From Chitinophaga sp. LS1 (GTDB lineage: Bacteria > Bacteroidota > Bacteroidia > Chitinophagales > Chitinophagaceae): a stretch of 64,000 bases of DNA. The notes beneath the pieces are model-generated. The model was given only the letters and a program-made list of their open reading frames with translations, did not search any database and was not told the DNA's origin. Location of the stretch: assembly GCF_034274695.1 (NCBI RefSeq), contig NZ_CP128362.1, positions 7,938,501 through 8,002,500 of the forward strand. Direction: 5' to 3'. Positions 19,535 through 28,584 of the stretch are shown piece by piece (positions within the stretch are counted from its first letter, which is position 1; every line of letters starts with the position of its first letter). Made by a program: the position numbers and the translations under genes.

Positions 19535-22003
19535 TTATCTCATACGTCTTTTCTGATCGTTCAGTCCATTATCACGATTACTTGGACCTTTTATTTTCTG
19601 GTTACCAAATCTGTAGCTGAAAGCAATTTTTACCTGCTGGGTTTCCCACTTATTTCTGTTTACATAATACAGGCCACCAAAATCACGTTTCAGGCTGAAC
19701 TCCAGCGAATTGAAGATATCAGATACGCTCAGACGTAAAGTACCTGCATCCTTCAGAATCTTCCTTTGTATACCAGCATCTACAGTCCATTGGCTGTTCA
19801 CGAGCGCCGGTGCATCCAGGAATCGTGAATTATAGAATCCAATAATCTCAAGGCTCCATTTATTATATCTGAAAGTATTATTACCTGATGCACTCCATGT
19901 ATTCTGTGACAAATCCATATCTGTCTGACCTGCGCGGCCCTTTACCTGTTGGCGATATCCGCTCAGGGTATAATTGAAGTCCCACCACGGCGCTGGTGAA
20001 TACTGGAAAGTGGCTGACAGATTCAGAGTATACAGGTGCGCTAAATTTGTATTGGTTTGAAAAGTCCGTCCGGCGGTGATTGTATCTCTATACCTTACAA
20101 TGTAATCACGTGTATCAGTATAGCTTATAGAAGTTGTCAGCATCTGCTTGTAGATATGAGACAACTTCACCGTTTGAGACAATTGCGGCTTCAGGAACGG
20201 GTTACCTTTTACATAAGACAGCTCATCCAATACAAACTCGAATGGGTTTAAATCCTGATAAGCAGGGCGGTCTATACGCTTATTATATATCAGGCCAATT
20301 TCATTGTTACGGTCCAGTGAAAATGCTAATGCCAGATTCGGGAAGAAGTTAATATACTGACTATCCACGGACTGCACCTTATTGGCTGTAAGGGTATTCA
20401 GCTGGCCATCGACCTGTGTGTGTTCAGTACGCAGACCTGCCGCAATTGACAGCTTACTCAATACTTTAATCCGATAATCTATATAACCTGCTATCACCTT
20501 TTCATGATAGGTAAACTGGTTAGTACGCCCAGTATCTCTAACGGTTGCACTTTCAAATACATCATAATAATCAAGCCGGTTATTAGCCTGCACATAGTTA
20601 ATCTTGGCCCCCAGGCTCAATACGCCACTGGCGAGTTTTTGGGAATAATCAGCTTTACCGGATGCTACCTTAATTTTAGTACCACTTGTATTACTATATA
20701 TGTTACTGCTTGTTACCTCACCTTTTGCATTCTCATAATAGTTCGGCTGGAAGCCTGTTCCATCCATGTTATATGTCATGTAGCTACCATCAATGTTCAG
20801 CTCCCTTCCCAGGGAATCGGAATAACCATAACTACCGGTATAACTGAACAGTTTACTGTTTTTTGTTTGATTATTATTGGCAATCAGTTGAGAATCCAAA
20901 TCTCTGCCTGTATGATAAATGCTGGTCGTGCTGTTTGAATTTGCTGAATAATCTGCAATATTGCCATCCATCATCAGACTGAAACGGCTATTCTTTGTAG
21001 CAAAGAAATCAGCACCGGCTTTAAAATTGTGAATTCTGTTATGTACAAGGTTGGTAAAGTACTGGTCGAAATGGGTATTTTCACCATTCACGTCCGCCTG
21101 CTGTCTTAAATATTCAAGGCTTGTTCTGTTATTACTATTCGCAAAATTATAGTTCCCATATACATTCACTTTCTTACTACGATAGTTCAAACTGGCGCCT
21201 GCATCATATTTAGGCATATAACGGCCAAAATTGGTTGTCAGGCTTACAGTACCATTCCACCCGACGTTCACATCCTTTTTCGTTTTAATACTGATAATAC
21301 CTGCATTGCCTGCTGCATCGTATTTTGCAGATGGGTTGGTAATAATTTCAATCGTAGCGACATTGGATGACTGAATATGTTTTAACAGATCTGACAATTC
21401 CTTTCCACTCAGGTTTACAAGTGTACCGTCGAGATACACCAGCATGCCTTTTTTCCCATTTATCTGTATATCATCCTCATTCATGATCCTTATACCGGGT
21501 GATTTCCTCAGTAATTCAAAAGCCGATGTACCTGATGCATTAATAGTACCGGCCACATTGATAACCGTACGATCAGGCTTTACCTCAATCACTGGTTTAC
21601 GGCTGGTTACGACCACCTCCTTAATCGTTTTTCTTTCCTGCGCCAATAAGATATTATCCAGTATAAGTGGTGAATTTTCATCCAGGTAAGCGACCTTCGT
21701 ATCTTTATTATCAGTATAGCCTATCATCTTGGCTACAAGCAGATAGTTTCCCCTGGCCACATCTGTAAATAAAAAATGTCCTGCACTGTCTGCCATAGCC
21801 ATTTTGACAATGGAAGAATCCACCAGGCTTAGTAGTGCCACACTAGCATAAGGAATGGGTTGGTTATTTTCATCTTTCACATTTCCACCTACTGTATGAG
21901 GGTGATTCTGCGCGTAAAGGTTTCCGGATAAAATGCATAAGAGCATTAATACAAAATTCAATTTCAATCTAAATAATTGATTCAAAAGTTTGTTCTTAGT
22001 CAT
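19535..22003 (-). CDS. TonB-dependent outer-membrane beta-barrel protein (OMP_b-brl family)
   Basis: About 822 aa. The chosen ATG at 22003 puts Lys/Arg-rich residues before a hydrophobic signal core ending in NLYAQ. ATG at 22015 and TTG at 22021 are alternatives. After the signal peptide comes a carboxypeptidase-regulatory-like beta domain (NVKDENNQPIPYASVAL). A short plug region (NASGTSAFELLRKSPGI, GMLVYLDG, NPSAKYDAAGNAGII) follows, then a long barrel ending in SFSYRFGNQK. It belongs to the Bacteroidota outer-membrane beta-barrel family rather than to classical siderophore receptors. As first intact gene of the cluster it could export, import or sense the metabolite. The stump of an NRPS condensation domain lies directly upstream. 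Confidence 0.88.
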   Translation of the reverse strand: MTKNKLLNQLFRLKLNFVLMLLCILSGNLYAQNHPHTVGGNVKDENNQPIPYASVALLSLVDSSIVKMAMADSAGHFLFTDVARGNYLLVAKMIGYTDNKDTKVAYLDENSPLILDNILLAQERKTIKEVVVTSRKPVIEVKPDRTVINVAGTINASGTSAFELLRKSPGIRIMNEDDIQINGKKGMLVYLDGTLVNLSGKELSDLLKHIQSSNVATIEIITNPSAKYDAAGNAGIISIKTKKDVNVGWNGTVSLTTNFGRYMPKYDAGASLNYRSKKVNVYGNYNFANSNNRTSLEYLRQQADVNGENTHFDQYFTNLVHNRIHNFKAGADFFATKNSRFSLMMDGNIADYSANSNSTTSIYHTGRDLDSQLIANNNQTKNSKLFSYTGSYGYSDSLGRELNIDGSYMTYNMDGTGFQPNYYENAKGEVTSSNIYSNTSGTKIKVASGKADYSQKLASGVLSLGAKINYVQANNRLDYYDVFESATVRDTGRTNQFTYHEKVIAGYIDYRIKVLSKLSIAAGLRTEHTQVDGQLNTLTANKVQSVDSQYINFFPNLALAFSLDRNNEIGLIYNKRIDRPAYQDLNPFEFVLDELSYVKGNPFLKPQLSQTVKLSHIYKQMLTTSISYTDTRDYIVRYRDTITAGRTFQTNTNLAHLYTLNLSATFQYSPAPWWDFNYTLSGYRQQVKGRAGQTDMDLSQNTWSASGNNTFRYNKWSLEIIGFYNSRFLDAPALVNSQWTVDAGIQRKILKDAGTLRLSVSDIFNSLEFSLKRDFGGLYYVNRNKWETQQVKIAFSYRFGNQKIKGPSNRDNGLNDQKRRMR

Positions 22004-22042
22004 GAAATAAGGCATTATCAAGGGAATTCAATATAAAATTTT

Positions 22043-22273
22043 TCAACTAACGATTATTTTTTTCAGCAGATCGCGATACAGTTGACCCATCATCCGAATC
22101 TGCTGCCTGGTAAATACTGACCTGTTAAACGTAAAATCAATTTTAATCGTGTTTGTAAATTCGCTTACATATACTGTCAGATCAAATTTACAATCTGTGT
22201 CATGGTCCGTCATTACAATATTTGATGGGTTATGTTCAAAATAAAGTTTGCCTGAAAGGTCATTACTGTTCAT
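22043..22273 (-). pseudogene. Stump of an NRPS condensation domain
   Basis: 76 codons, apparently only the last 60-75 residues of a condensation domain: DCKFDLTVYVSE, then IDFTFNRSVFTRQQI and LYRDLLKKI. This is the barrel-closing tail seen at the end of C domains, including those in this cluster. No ribosome-binding site precedes the ATG at 22273. Upstream the frame runs into a stop and the truncated group II intron. The rest of the synthetase is absent from the window. It looks like the residue of an NRPS gene removed by a deletion ending at about 22,274-22,283. Confidence 0.65.
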
Positions 22274-22279
22274 ATCAAA

Positions 22280-23052
22280 CTAAATAATAATATCATCAAC
22301 CCAACGGGTATATTCCAGATTGGTATATACAGAATGAGTTTTGCTAATTTCCATGTTCAACCATTTTGTCAATCTCGTTGAGATAAATATTGGATAATAA
22401 CGGAGATAGCATGCCGACTTGTGGAACCCCTTGTTTTCCTCCTGCCTTCAAGATCAATTTTATTAGATGTAAAATTTCCCCGTCTCCTATACGTTTTGCT
22501 ATTTCTCTTAGTAAAATATGATGACGGATTGTGTTAAAATAATCTTTAAGATCAAGGTCAATCACTCGGGTCTTCCCACTGGGTAATCCTTCTTTCACTC
22601 GATTAATGGCATCTCCTGCTTTCTTTCCTGGTTGGTAGCCGAAACTACCAGGTTGAAAATCTGATTCGAAAATTGGTTCCAATATCAATTTCAGTGCAGC
22701 TTGTACTACTCTACATTTGATAGTTGGTATACCTAGGATCTTCGTTTTCCCATTCGATTTGGGGATAGAAACCTCCCGGTTGCGTTCCGGTAAATAACTC
22801 CTCTTTTCAAGGGACTGTCGGATTTCATTGAGGAAAGTATTGATTCCTTCCCTGGTTTCTATGTCTTCAAAACTTTTGCCATCTATTCTTGCGGCACCAG
22901 CACTCGCGCATACCTGCCTTTAGGCTTCTTCAAGCGTACTCCTTTTAAATAAATGAACATATAGCCCCCCAGAAACGATGTTGGGGTGTCATTTTCACCT
23001 GCTGATATACCATTCTTCGCAGATCCTGCAATGTGATTGGAGTATTTTTCAT
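22280..23052 (-). pseudogene. Group II intron reverse transcriptase/maturase, broken
   Basis: Starts at the ATG at 23052 after a GGGAGAG purine run (MKNTPITLQDLRR, typical of this RT class). Lesion 1: a six-G run (22965-22970 on the plus strand as C6) shifts the frame after HRFWG; dropping one G restores LYVHLFKRSTLEEA. Lesion 2: TAA at 22920-22922, where a sense codon such as Tyr is expected. RT motifs follow: IPKSNGKTKILGIPT, LEPIFESDFQPGSFGYQPG, DLDLKDYFNTI and GMLSPLLSNIYLNE. Lesion 3: a frameshift near 22,340 before EYTRWVDDIII, where the usual YADD reads WVDD. The gene ends there by truncation. Confidence 0.85.
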
Positions 23053-23564
23053 CTCTCCCTTGCCTCTCTTTTGTTGAAAGATTAATTAATAGTAAGGTCC
23101 CTTCACTCTACTTCAGTTACGAAGTTTCTTCGCTAGTATGAACCTTTCCGACTCCCTTCCACGTTCACCAGATTTCTCCTTTTGGGTTATACTGGATAGC
23201 TATTCCATCTGTTTCCAGATTTTGCGGCGAGGACCTCTCCAGTTGCTTCTCAATCCCTTGTTTACATGCTGTTGCTAACACCCCACCATCGTAAAGGGCC
23301 GTTTCAGCTAACTTTCAAAGTACTTTATGCTGCCTTCATTCTAGAGTTAGGAACTCTGCCTTATGGAACCACTAATTTCGGGGCTACCTATGAATTTACT
23401 TTCATTACGGCCTGTAAACTCGTACCCTTGCTTAACAAGGTTTATCAATGGGCTTCAGATATTACAGTTTCCCAATATAGTCTGCCATTTAACTACCGGA
23501 CTGTTAACCTTTATCCGGGTGAAACTTTCATCCACTGGAACTAAGAAACCTTTGCTGGACGCAC
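22280..23564 (-). mobile_element. Group II intron fragment (5' ribozyme part plus broken RT), 3' end missing
   Basis: On the minus strand the element starts with GTGCGTCCAGCAAAGG at 23564, matching the GUGYG 5' boundary of group II introns. About 510 bases of apparent domain I-IV RNA sequence follow, including the AACGTGGAAGGGAGTCG-type segment around 23,150, and then the reverse transcriptase frame from 23052. The RT coding sequence stops being recognisable just after its YADD-equivalent, at about 22,283. So the RT C-terminus, maturase domain X and ribozyme domains V/VI are all missing. The element cannot splice or move by itself. Confidence 0.8.
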
Positions 23565-23752
23565 ATCTCTAATTCTGCAGCATTGATTATTTTGGATAAA
23601 TCATGCGCAGGGGTATTGGGTTGTGGCAAATGTGTTTCCATCTTTAAATAATAGTTTGTATAAAGTATACAATGTTTCCATATTACAGGCATGTGACTTC
23701 CTCTCCGCAATGTGTATTGCAGATCAATAAAAATTTCAAGACGAACATCCAT
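23565..23752 (-). pseudogene. 5' exon of an unidentified small gene interrupted by the group II intron
   Basis: ATG at 23752 is preceded by AAAGGATGG, a plausible ribosome-binding site. The frame (MDVRLEIFIDLQYTL...PAHDLSKIINAAELE) runs 62 codons to the intron boundary at 23564, then continues into intron sequence to a stop at 23528. I do not recognise the protein. The matching 3' exon is not visible, because the intron's 3' end has been lost together with whatever followed it. It may be the start of the same lost synthetase-cluster gene or an unrelated gene. Confidence 0.35.
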
Positions 23753-24194
23753 CCTTTAAACAGGTGTTGATTTGAAGCAAAACTCCCCCCTCATAAACCT
23801 TTCATATCTACATGGAGATCCAATTAATGGTTAGGTTAAAAGCCATCGTAAAGGATATAGATAACCTTATAATGTTTGTATCTATACCAGGTAAACAAAT
23901 ATTTTTTATACATTAAATAATATTGATAAACTGGTTTATTGAGTTCAATGCAAAAGGCAACAAAATAATGGCATTGAGTTTATCATAATCATGAAATATT
24001 GAAACGTGTAAGTTTAATTGCTTTCCGCATAAACTAATCAAGTATCATTTCGCGGAACCAAAAATAGAATTTCAAAAATTAAATAGCAAGTAAAATATTT
24101 GTGAATGGGCTGTTTTTGCACAAGGGAACGAAATAATGGTAAAATCATATAAACAACGGATAATATTACACTAATAGTACTGATTATACCGTAG
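23753..24194. other. AT-rich intergenic stretch
   Basis: About 440 bases with no supported gene, RNA or terminator. It separates the intron-interrupted exon from a pair of opposed gene remnants. I see no clear promoter element of the TAnnTTTG type on either strand. Confidence 0.45.
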
Positions 24195-24380
24195 AAGCGA
24201 CGGCATCAACGTGGACTTGAGGTGGAAGGAGATTTTATGCAGGATTTGTATTTGCCGGATGGAAATGGGAATAAGGGAGTAACGGCAGCAGCGCTGAGGC
24301 AGGTGAATAGTCAGTGCGGAATCGCCGATGTTTACGAGGCAGATTTTTTAAAGGAAGTTTGCCCACTTCCATTGTTGTAA
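24195..24380 (+). other. Remnant reading frame, function unknown
   Basis: A frame open from 24195 to a TAA at 24380. An ATG at 24237 gives 47 aa beginning MQDLYLPDGNGNKGV and continuing TAAALRQVNSQCG. The composition looks like genuine coding sequence rather than a shadow, and the frame is open upstream of the ATG as if it had lost its 5' end. Its last 49 bases overlap the opposed remnant at 24332. I do not recognise the family. Confidence 0.3.
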
Positions 24381-24529
24381 AGGAAACCAAGTGAATCTTT
24401 TGTACTGTTTTCGATCACCAGTTCAGCTTTTTTTACTTTAACTGAGTCTTTTTTAACCTGTAATGCTGATTGGGCTAAAAGAGAAAATGTAAAAAACAAT
24501 GCAATGCATAAAGTTAACATTCTGTGCAT
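24332..24529 (-). pseudogene. N-terminal remnant of a secreted protein
   Basis: Begins with a signal peptide (MHRMLTLCIALFFTFSLLAQS), then SVKVKKAELVIENSTKDSLGF and LYNNGSGQTSFKK, ending after 65 residues. The ENSTKDSLGFLYN..G segment resembles the mature start of larger secreted Chitinophaga proteins (from memory, uncertain). The frame ends abruptly where it meets the opposed remnant, so truncation by rearrangement is more likely than a complete 65-aa protein. Confidence 0.4.
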
Positions 24530-24622
24530 GGAGAACAGACATTTAAATTTTAAACTGAAATTATTAAAAAAAGGTAGCAACAGTCCAGCTGTATGCCGGA
24601 CTTGTAAATTCCGGAGTATGTT

Positions 24623-24645
24623 GGTTCTTCGTCACTTTTGGTGGC
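24623..24645 (+). repeat. Left terminal inverted repeat of the ISL3 element (candidate)
   Basis: GGTTCTTCGTCACTTTTGG and the next four bases match the style of ISL3-family ends (GG-TCTTCGTCA...TTGGTGGC). They lie about 50 bp before the transposase ATG. No reverse-complement partner is found downstream of the transposase, so the right end is lost. Confidence 0.6.
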
Positions 24646-24694
24646 TTACTAATGTTAAGTACTGAAAGCGAAGGTAACATATAGAATAAATTCC

Positions 24695-26026
24695 ATGTGG
24701 TCACAAAACTTAATATTTGATTATGATGCGTTGGAGCTTGATTTATTAGAATATAAAATTGATGCAGGACATATTACAATATTCATGAGGAGCAGGAAAA
24801 GATCTCAATCATGTCCTCTTTGTAATGCTTTGTCGACAAGACTGCATAGTTACTATCACAGATCATTTAGGGATTTGCCTGTATTTGATAATAAAGTACT
24901 GATAAAACTAAAATGCAGAAAATTTTATTGTGAGAACGAAGCTTGCGCTAGAAAGATTTTTGTTGAACCTCTAAAGAACGCATTTTCCAGATATAGCCGG
25001 GTCACGAATAGATTAAGTAAGAAATTATTGAATATAGCATTATTAGTTGGTGGAAATATGGGAGCTAGATTATCTAATACCCTGAATATTGCAACGAGTA
25101 GTTCTACATTTATCAGATTAATACACAAACAAAAAATGCCTCAAAATCTTGAGACAAATGCAGTAGGAATAGATGATTGGGCATATAAGAAAGGGCAAAA
25201 TTATGGTACTGCAATAATTGATTTAAATTCAAGAAAGATTATCGATCTACTACCAGATCGCGAATCCAAAACTGTGGAAGATTGGTTTAAACAAAGGCCT
25301 TATATAAAAATTGTAACACGAGATCGTTTTGCCAGGTATGCAAAAGGTGTTTCAAATGGTGCTCCCCAGGCAGATCAAATTGCAGATCGCTGGCATTTAA
25401 TCAAGAATATGGGTGATGCCTTAATCAAATTATTAGAACGCACCCGCCAAAGTATGAAACCACAACTCTTGATAAAGGCAATGGATGCCAATGAAAATTT
25501 GGAGTTAGGGAATCAAACATTGACAAAATCCTCCTCTGGTAAAACACCTAAGAGATTTTCTCAGCTGCAGCAAATCAAAGCATATTATAAAGACGGCGTA
25601 CCGATAAGAACCATTGCCAGACTGGTTGGAGCAATCAGGAATACTGTGAAAAAGTATTTGCATCTTAATGAGCCTCCTCCAAAAATACCCTCCAGAAGCA
25701 ACTTAACTAAGTATGTCGATCATTTAAAATCCAGGTTGAGAGGATCCTGATGTGAAATTATTGAGTTATGGAATGAAGTTAAAGAGAAAGGATATAAAGG
25801 ATGTAAGAGTGTCTTTTACGAACATCTGAGAGGATATCAGAAAGGAAAACGTTACCCAATTATATCTTCATCTTCAATACCCTACTGGTCAGCAAGAAAA
25901 GTGAGTCTATTATTATACCGAAAAACTGATCAATTATCTACGGAAGAGAGAGAATTAATAACTATGTTAAAAGATCGGTCGGTGGATATCAAATCAGCGT
26001 CATTATATGCAAACAATTCATTTTAA
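24695..26026 (+). pseudogene. ISL3-family transposase, interrupted by TGA and truncated
   Basis: N-terminal zinc-binding region (CPLC near residue 40, then CRKFYCENEAC). The DDE domain starts at GIDDWAYKKG near 160, with the second acidic residue in VTRDRFARYAKG, and a helix-turn-helix-like stretch (IRTIARLVGA) follows. The frame is stopped by TGA at 25748-25750 and then continues in the same frame for 91 codons (CEIIELWNEVKEKGYKG...) to TAA at 26024. That tail still reads as transposase, but it ends before the part expected to hold the last catalytic Glu. One nonsense mutation plus a 3' truncation explains this. Confidence 0.85.
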
Positions 26027-26049
26027 CTTTAAATAAAGTTTAAAAATAG

Positions 26050-26889
26050 TTAAAACTGAATATTACCTATCACCTTTGCCAGTATCTCCGCAATAATCGC
26101 CCCTCCCTTATCTGAAGGATGTATCCCATCATAAGTAACATCTATCGCTTCCTTAGGATAAGGATATACATCTCCCACAGTAAATGGTATTTTAATATAA
26201 TCAGGATAAGTATACTCTTTGTACTCGCGCGTTAAAGGATCCCTGAGATATTTAAACTTCACTGCCTGTGCTATCCCCAACCTGAGTTCACTATAAAGAT
26301 CCACTACCTCCAGGTTTTCTTTCTTACCAATTGCTTTCACCGCATTAACAAAAGATTCCAGACTCTGTCCCTCCTGATCTTTATATGATCCCCAGCTACT
26401 GAAATTATGATTGAGAATGTAAACAAAATCGCCACGCTGCATAGGTGTCATCAGTATAATATGTGCTTTGGGGTTAAGGCTACGTAATTTGTCAATAATC
26501 ACCCTGAAAGCCCCACTTAGAGTAGCAATCCCGGTGTTGTTAGTATAATCCTCCAATGTACCGGTTTTTACTCCCAACCACCAGTCATTAGTACCCAGGA
26601 ATATCGTATAAACATCTGATGGCTTCAGATCCAAATCATCAATTTTATAGGCAATTTCAACGCTTGTCAGATAATTTTGACCTTTGTTGATATAGGTCAG
26701 GCCTGGCACCAGTTCTGTTGTTCTTGTTATCCATCCTTTTTCAACCCGGTTCTGACTTTCTTCCAGGTGGTCATTTAAATACGTAAAAGAATCGCCAATC
26801 GCTGTCCAGGTAATTTCTTTTTGTGGCATAAAAGAACTCAGCACCAGTGAAAAAGGGAGTAATAGGGAAAATAGTTTGTACCCTTTCAT
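26050..26889 (-). CDS. Secreted SGNH/GDSL-type hydrolase
   Basis: About 279 aa from the ATG at 26889, chosen because it places a signal peptide (LFSLLLPFSLVLSSF) at the start; an ATG 90 bp further upstream would add a basic, non-signal extension. The four SGNH blocks are visible: TAIGDSFT (nucleophile Ser), KGQN, LGTNDWW and YDGIHPSDKG (Asp/His). Such enzymes remove acetyl or acyl groups from glycans or lipids. It stands alone, transcribed toward the broken ISL3 element, which may have replaced its former downstream neighbour. Confidence 0.87.
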   Translation of the reverse strand: MKGYKLFSLLLPFSLVLSSFMPQKEITWTAIGDSFTYLNDHLEESQNRVEKGWITRTTELVPGLTYINKGQNYLTSVEIAYKIDDLDLKPSDVYTIFLGTNDWWLGVKTGTLEDYTNNTGIATLSGAFRVIIDKLRSLNPKAHIILMTPMQRGDFVYILNHNFSSWGSYKDQEGQSLESFVNAVKAIGKKENLEVVDLYSELRLGIAQAVKFKYLRDPLTREYKEYTYPDYIKIPFTVGDVYPYPKEAIDVTYDGIHPSDKGGAIIAEILAKVIGNIQF

Positions 26890-27166
26890 ATCATTCTTTT
26901 TACATATATACGTAACATATATTTTTATGGTTGCAAACTTTTTGACATGAATATTACCTGCTCCACTAATTTTATGCATGATTCCTATGTAAGCATGTCC
27001 GGAAATTTTAATAATTTCCTGAAAATCATCTCACGAACAAAAATCTGCTAAGACCCAAACTATTATGACTCCTAACTTTACTAAAGAATAAATTTTTTCA
27101 TCTGAAAAATGATACCTTCATTTCCACCACCGAATTTCATTCGTAACATCCTTAATATTCACCAAA

Positions 27167-28501
27167 TTGACATCCAGATTCCAATTACCTGATATTGCTA
27201 ATGATGACTTTAAAGCAACAATTGCCACGACCAAACAGGCTATAAAAACTTTAAAAGAAAACAATGATATCGACTCTTTAGCCCAGGCATATACTCACCT
27301 GGCTAATACCCTCTATCATTTAGGAAACTATCAAAAAGCACAATTGTATTGGAAAAAAGGGAACAAATTCATCCATTCAAAGACGGCCCCATCTCTCGTA
27401 TCATATTCCTACCATACAATAGGAATAATACTAAAGGCCAAAAACAAATTCAGACTGGCCCAACAGGCATTTATTAACGGCATTAAAGCATGTCCGGAAA
27501 ATCCCCATCCGGAGTTATTCATTCATTTATCATCGACTCAATTTGAATTACATCAATTTGATAAAGGAAGAGCTAATCTTGAAAAAGCACAGCAAGTAAC
27601 GAATGCAAGTCCCGAATTAGATGAATTAGCCGCTCATTACTTTATACAGGAAGGAAAATATAAACAAGCAAAGCAAAAACTCCAGTCAGCCTTAAAATCA
27701 TTCAAAAAGATCTTTGATGAAAATAATCCTAATGTCATCCGGGTTCATTCTTCACTGGACCAATTAAAATCAGGCGGAGAGCATGAGCTTCGCATTCAAA
27801 TAACTACAGGTAGTCTTTTCTATTCTTTCAAAGAATACATCAACATTTTTATTGCACTGTATAAGCAAACCGTTGATATGTTTGGAAGTATTAAAGCAAT
27901 TACCAAACACCCCACTACCGATCAATATCTGCACGATTACCAATTCTTCTCCTTTACTAAGTGTTGTAAAAGCTTCAATGCATTTTCCGCCCTGATAAAC
28001 AAAGGAACCCCTGAAGACGCTATGGTATTATTGTACGCTATATATCGGAACTATCTTACAATGGCATACCTTAATAAAAATCCGAAACAAGTACTCCCTA
28101 TATTTAAAACGCCCAACAATAAACCTGTAGCACTAATCGATCTGGTTAAATTATCCCCCTATCCGGAAGATAAAATAATCCATAAATTCCTCGATACATA
28201 TCTAAGTGACTTCGCATATTCTAATTTTACAACATCAGAATATTACCGTAGTGTGGATGAAACATATTATCAATATAGCGCTAAGAATATACTGCTCCAG
28301 GCAACAGAAATTGGTTTATACCTTCAATTACTAATCATTAAAGAAATCGGCAAATTGATAAGCAATGATAAATGGAAAAATCTTGTTGCTAAATTTATTA
28401 GGGAAGCGACACCTTTGCTTGTTGCCAGAATAGAAGTAACACATAAGGAAGATAATAAGCTTATGACTGCAATGAAAAAAAGATTAGCTTATGCAAATTA
28501 G
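27167..28501 (+). CDS. TPR-repeat protein with DUF5677-like C-terminal half
   Basis: 444 aa. The frame has no ATG near its start; TTG at 27167 is the only candidate, with a weak upstream ribosome site. Residues about 15-190 form TPR-like helices (LAQAYTHLANTLYHLGNYQKA, then YHTIGIILKAKNKFRLAQQAF). The C-terminal half (about 215-430) contains FTKCCKSFNAFSALINKGTP and the repeated Tyr/Leu-rich helices of a DUF5677-like all-helical domain. No signal peptide is seen, so it should be cytoplasmic. Function unknown; the neighbours give no operon context. Confidence 0.7.
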   Translation: MTSRFQLPDIANDDFKATIATTKQAIKTLKENNDIDSLAQAYTHLANTLYHLGNYQKAQLYWKKGNKFIHSKTAPSLVSYSYHTIGIILKAKNKFRLAQQAFINGIKACPENPHPELFIHLSSTQFELHQFDKGRANLEKAQQVTNASPELDELAAHYFIQEGKYKQAKQKLQSALKSFKKIFDENNPNVIRVHSSLDQLKSGGEHELRIQITTGSLFYSFKEYINIFIALYKQTVDMFGSIKAITKHPTTDQYLHDYQFFSFTKCCKSFNAFSALINKGTPEDAMVLLYAIYRNYLTMAYLNKNPKQVLPIFKTPNNKPVALIDLVKLSPYPEDKIIHKFLDTYLSDFAYSNFTTSEYYRSVDETYYQYSAKNILLQATEIGLYLQLLIIKEIGKLISNDKWKNLVAKFIREATPLLVARIEVTHKEDNKLMTAMKKRLAYAN

Positions 28502-28584
28502 AACCACTATTCAATTAGACCGTTTTTGATGCCCCCAAAGACCTTCAATTAAAAATAAGCCTATAAATGTATATTTGCCACGCT

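Larger units (their letters stand above)
24623..26026 (+). mobile_element. ISL3-family insertion sequence, right end missing
   Basis: Consists of the candidate left terminal repeat and a decayed transposase. The right terminal repeat is absent and no target duplication can be seen. The element lies within a cluster of gene remnants between the biosynthetic region and the SGNH hydrolase, and probably took part in the rearrangement there. Confidence 0.75.

Noticed and set aside
18440..22003. Siderophore cluster reading (TonB protein plus esterase plus thiazole NRPS)
   Set aside because: The TonB protein is of the general Bacteroidota OMP_b-brl type, not a siderophore receptor. No catechol, salicylate or hydroxamate genes are seen, and the module makes an oxidised thiazole rather than a chelating thiazoline.
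25748..25750. TGA in the transposase as a recoded (selenocysteine) codon
   Set aside because: No SECIS-like hairpin and no reason for a transposase to use it; a nonsense mutation in a truncated element is simpler.
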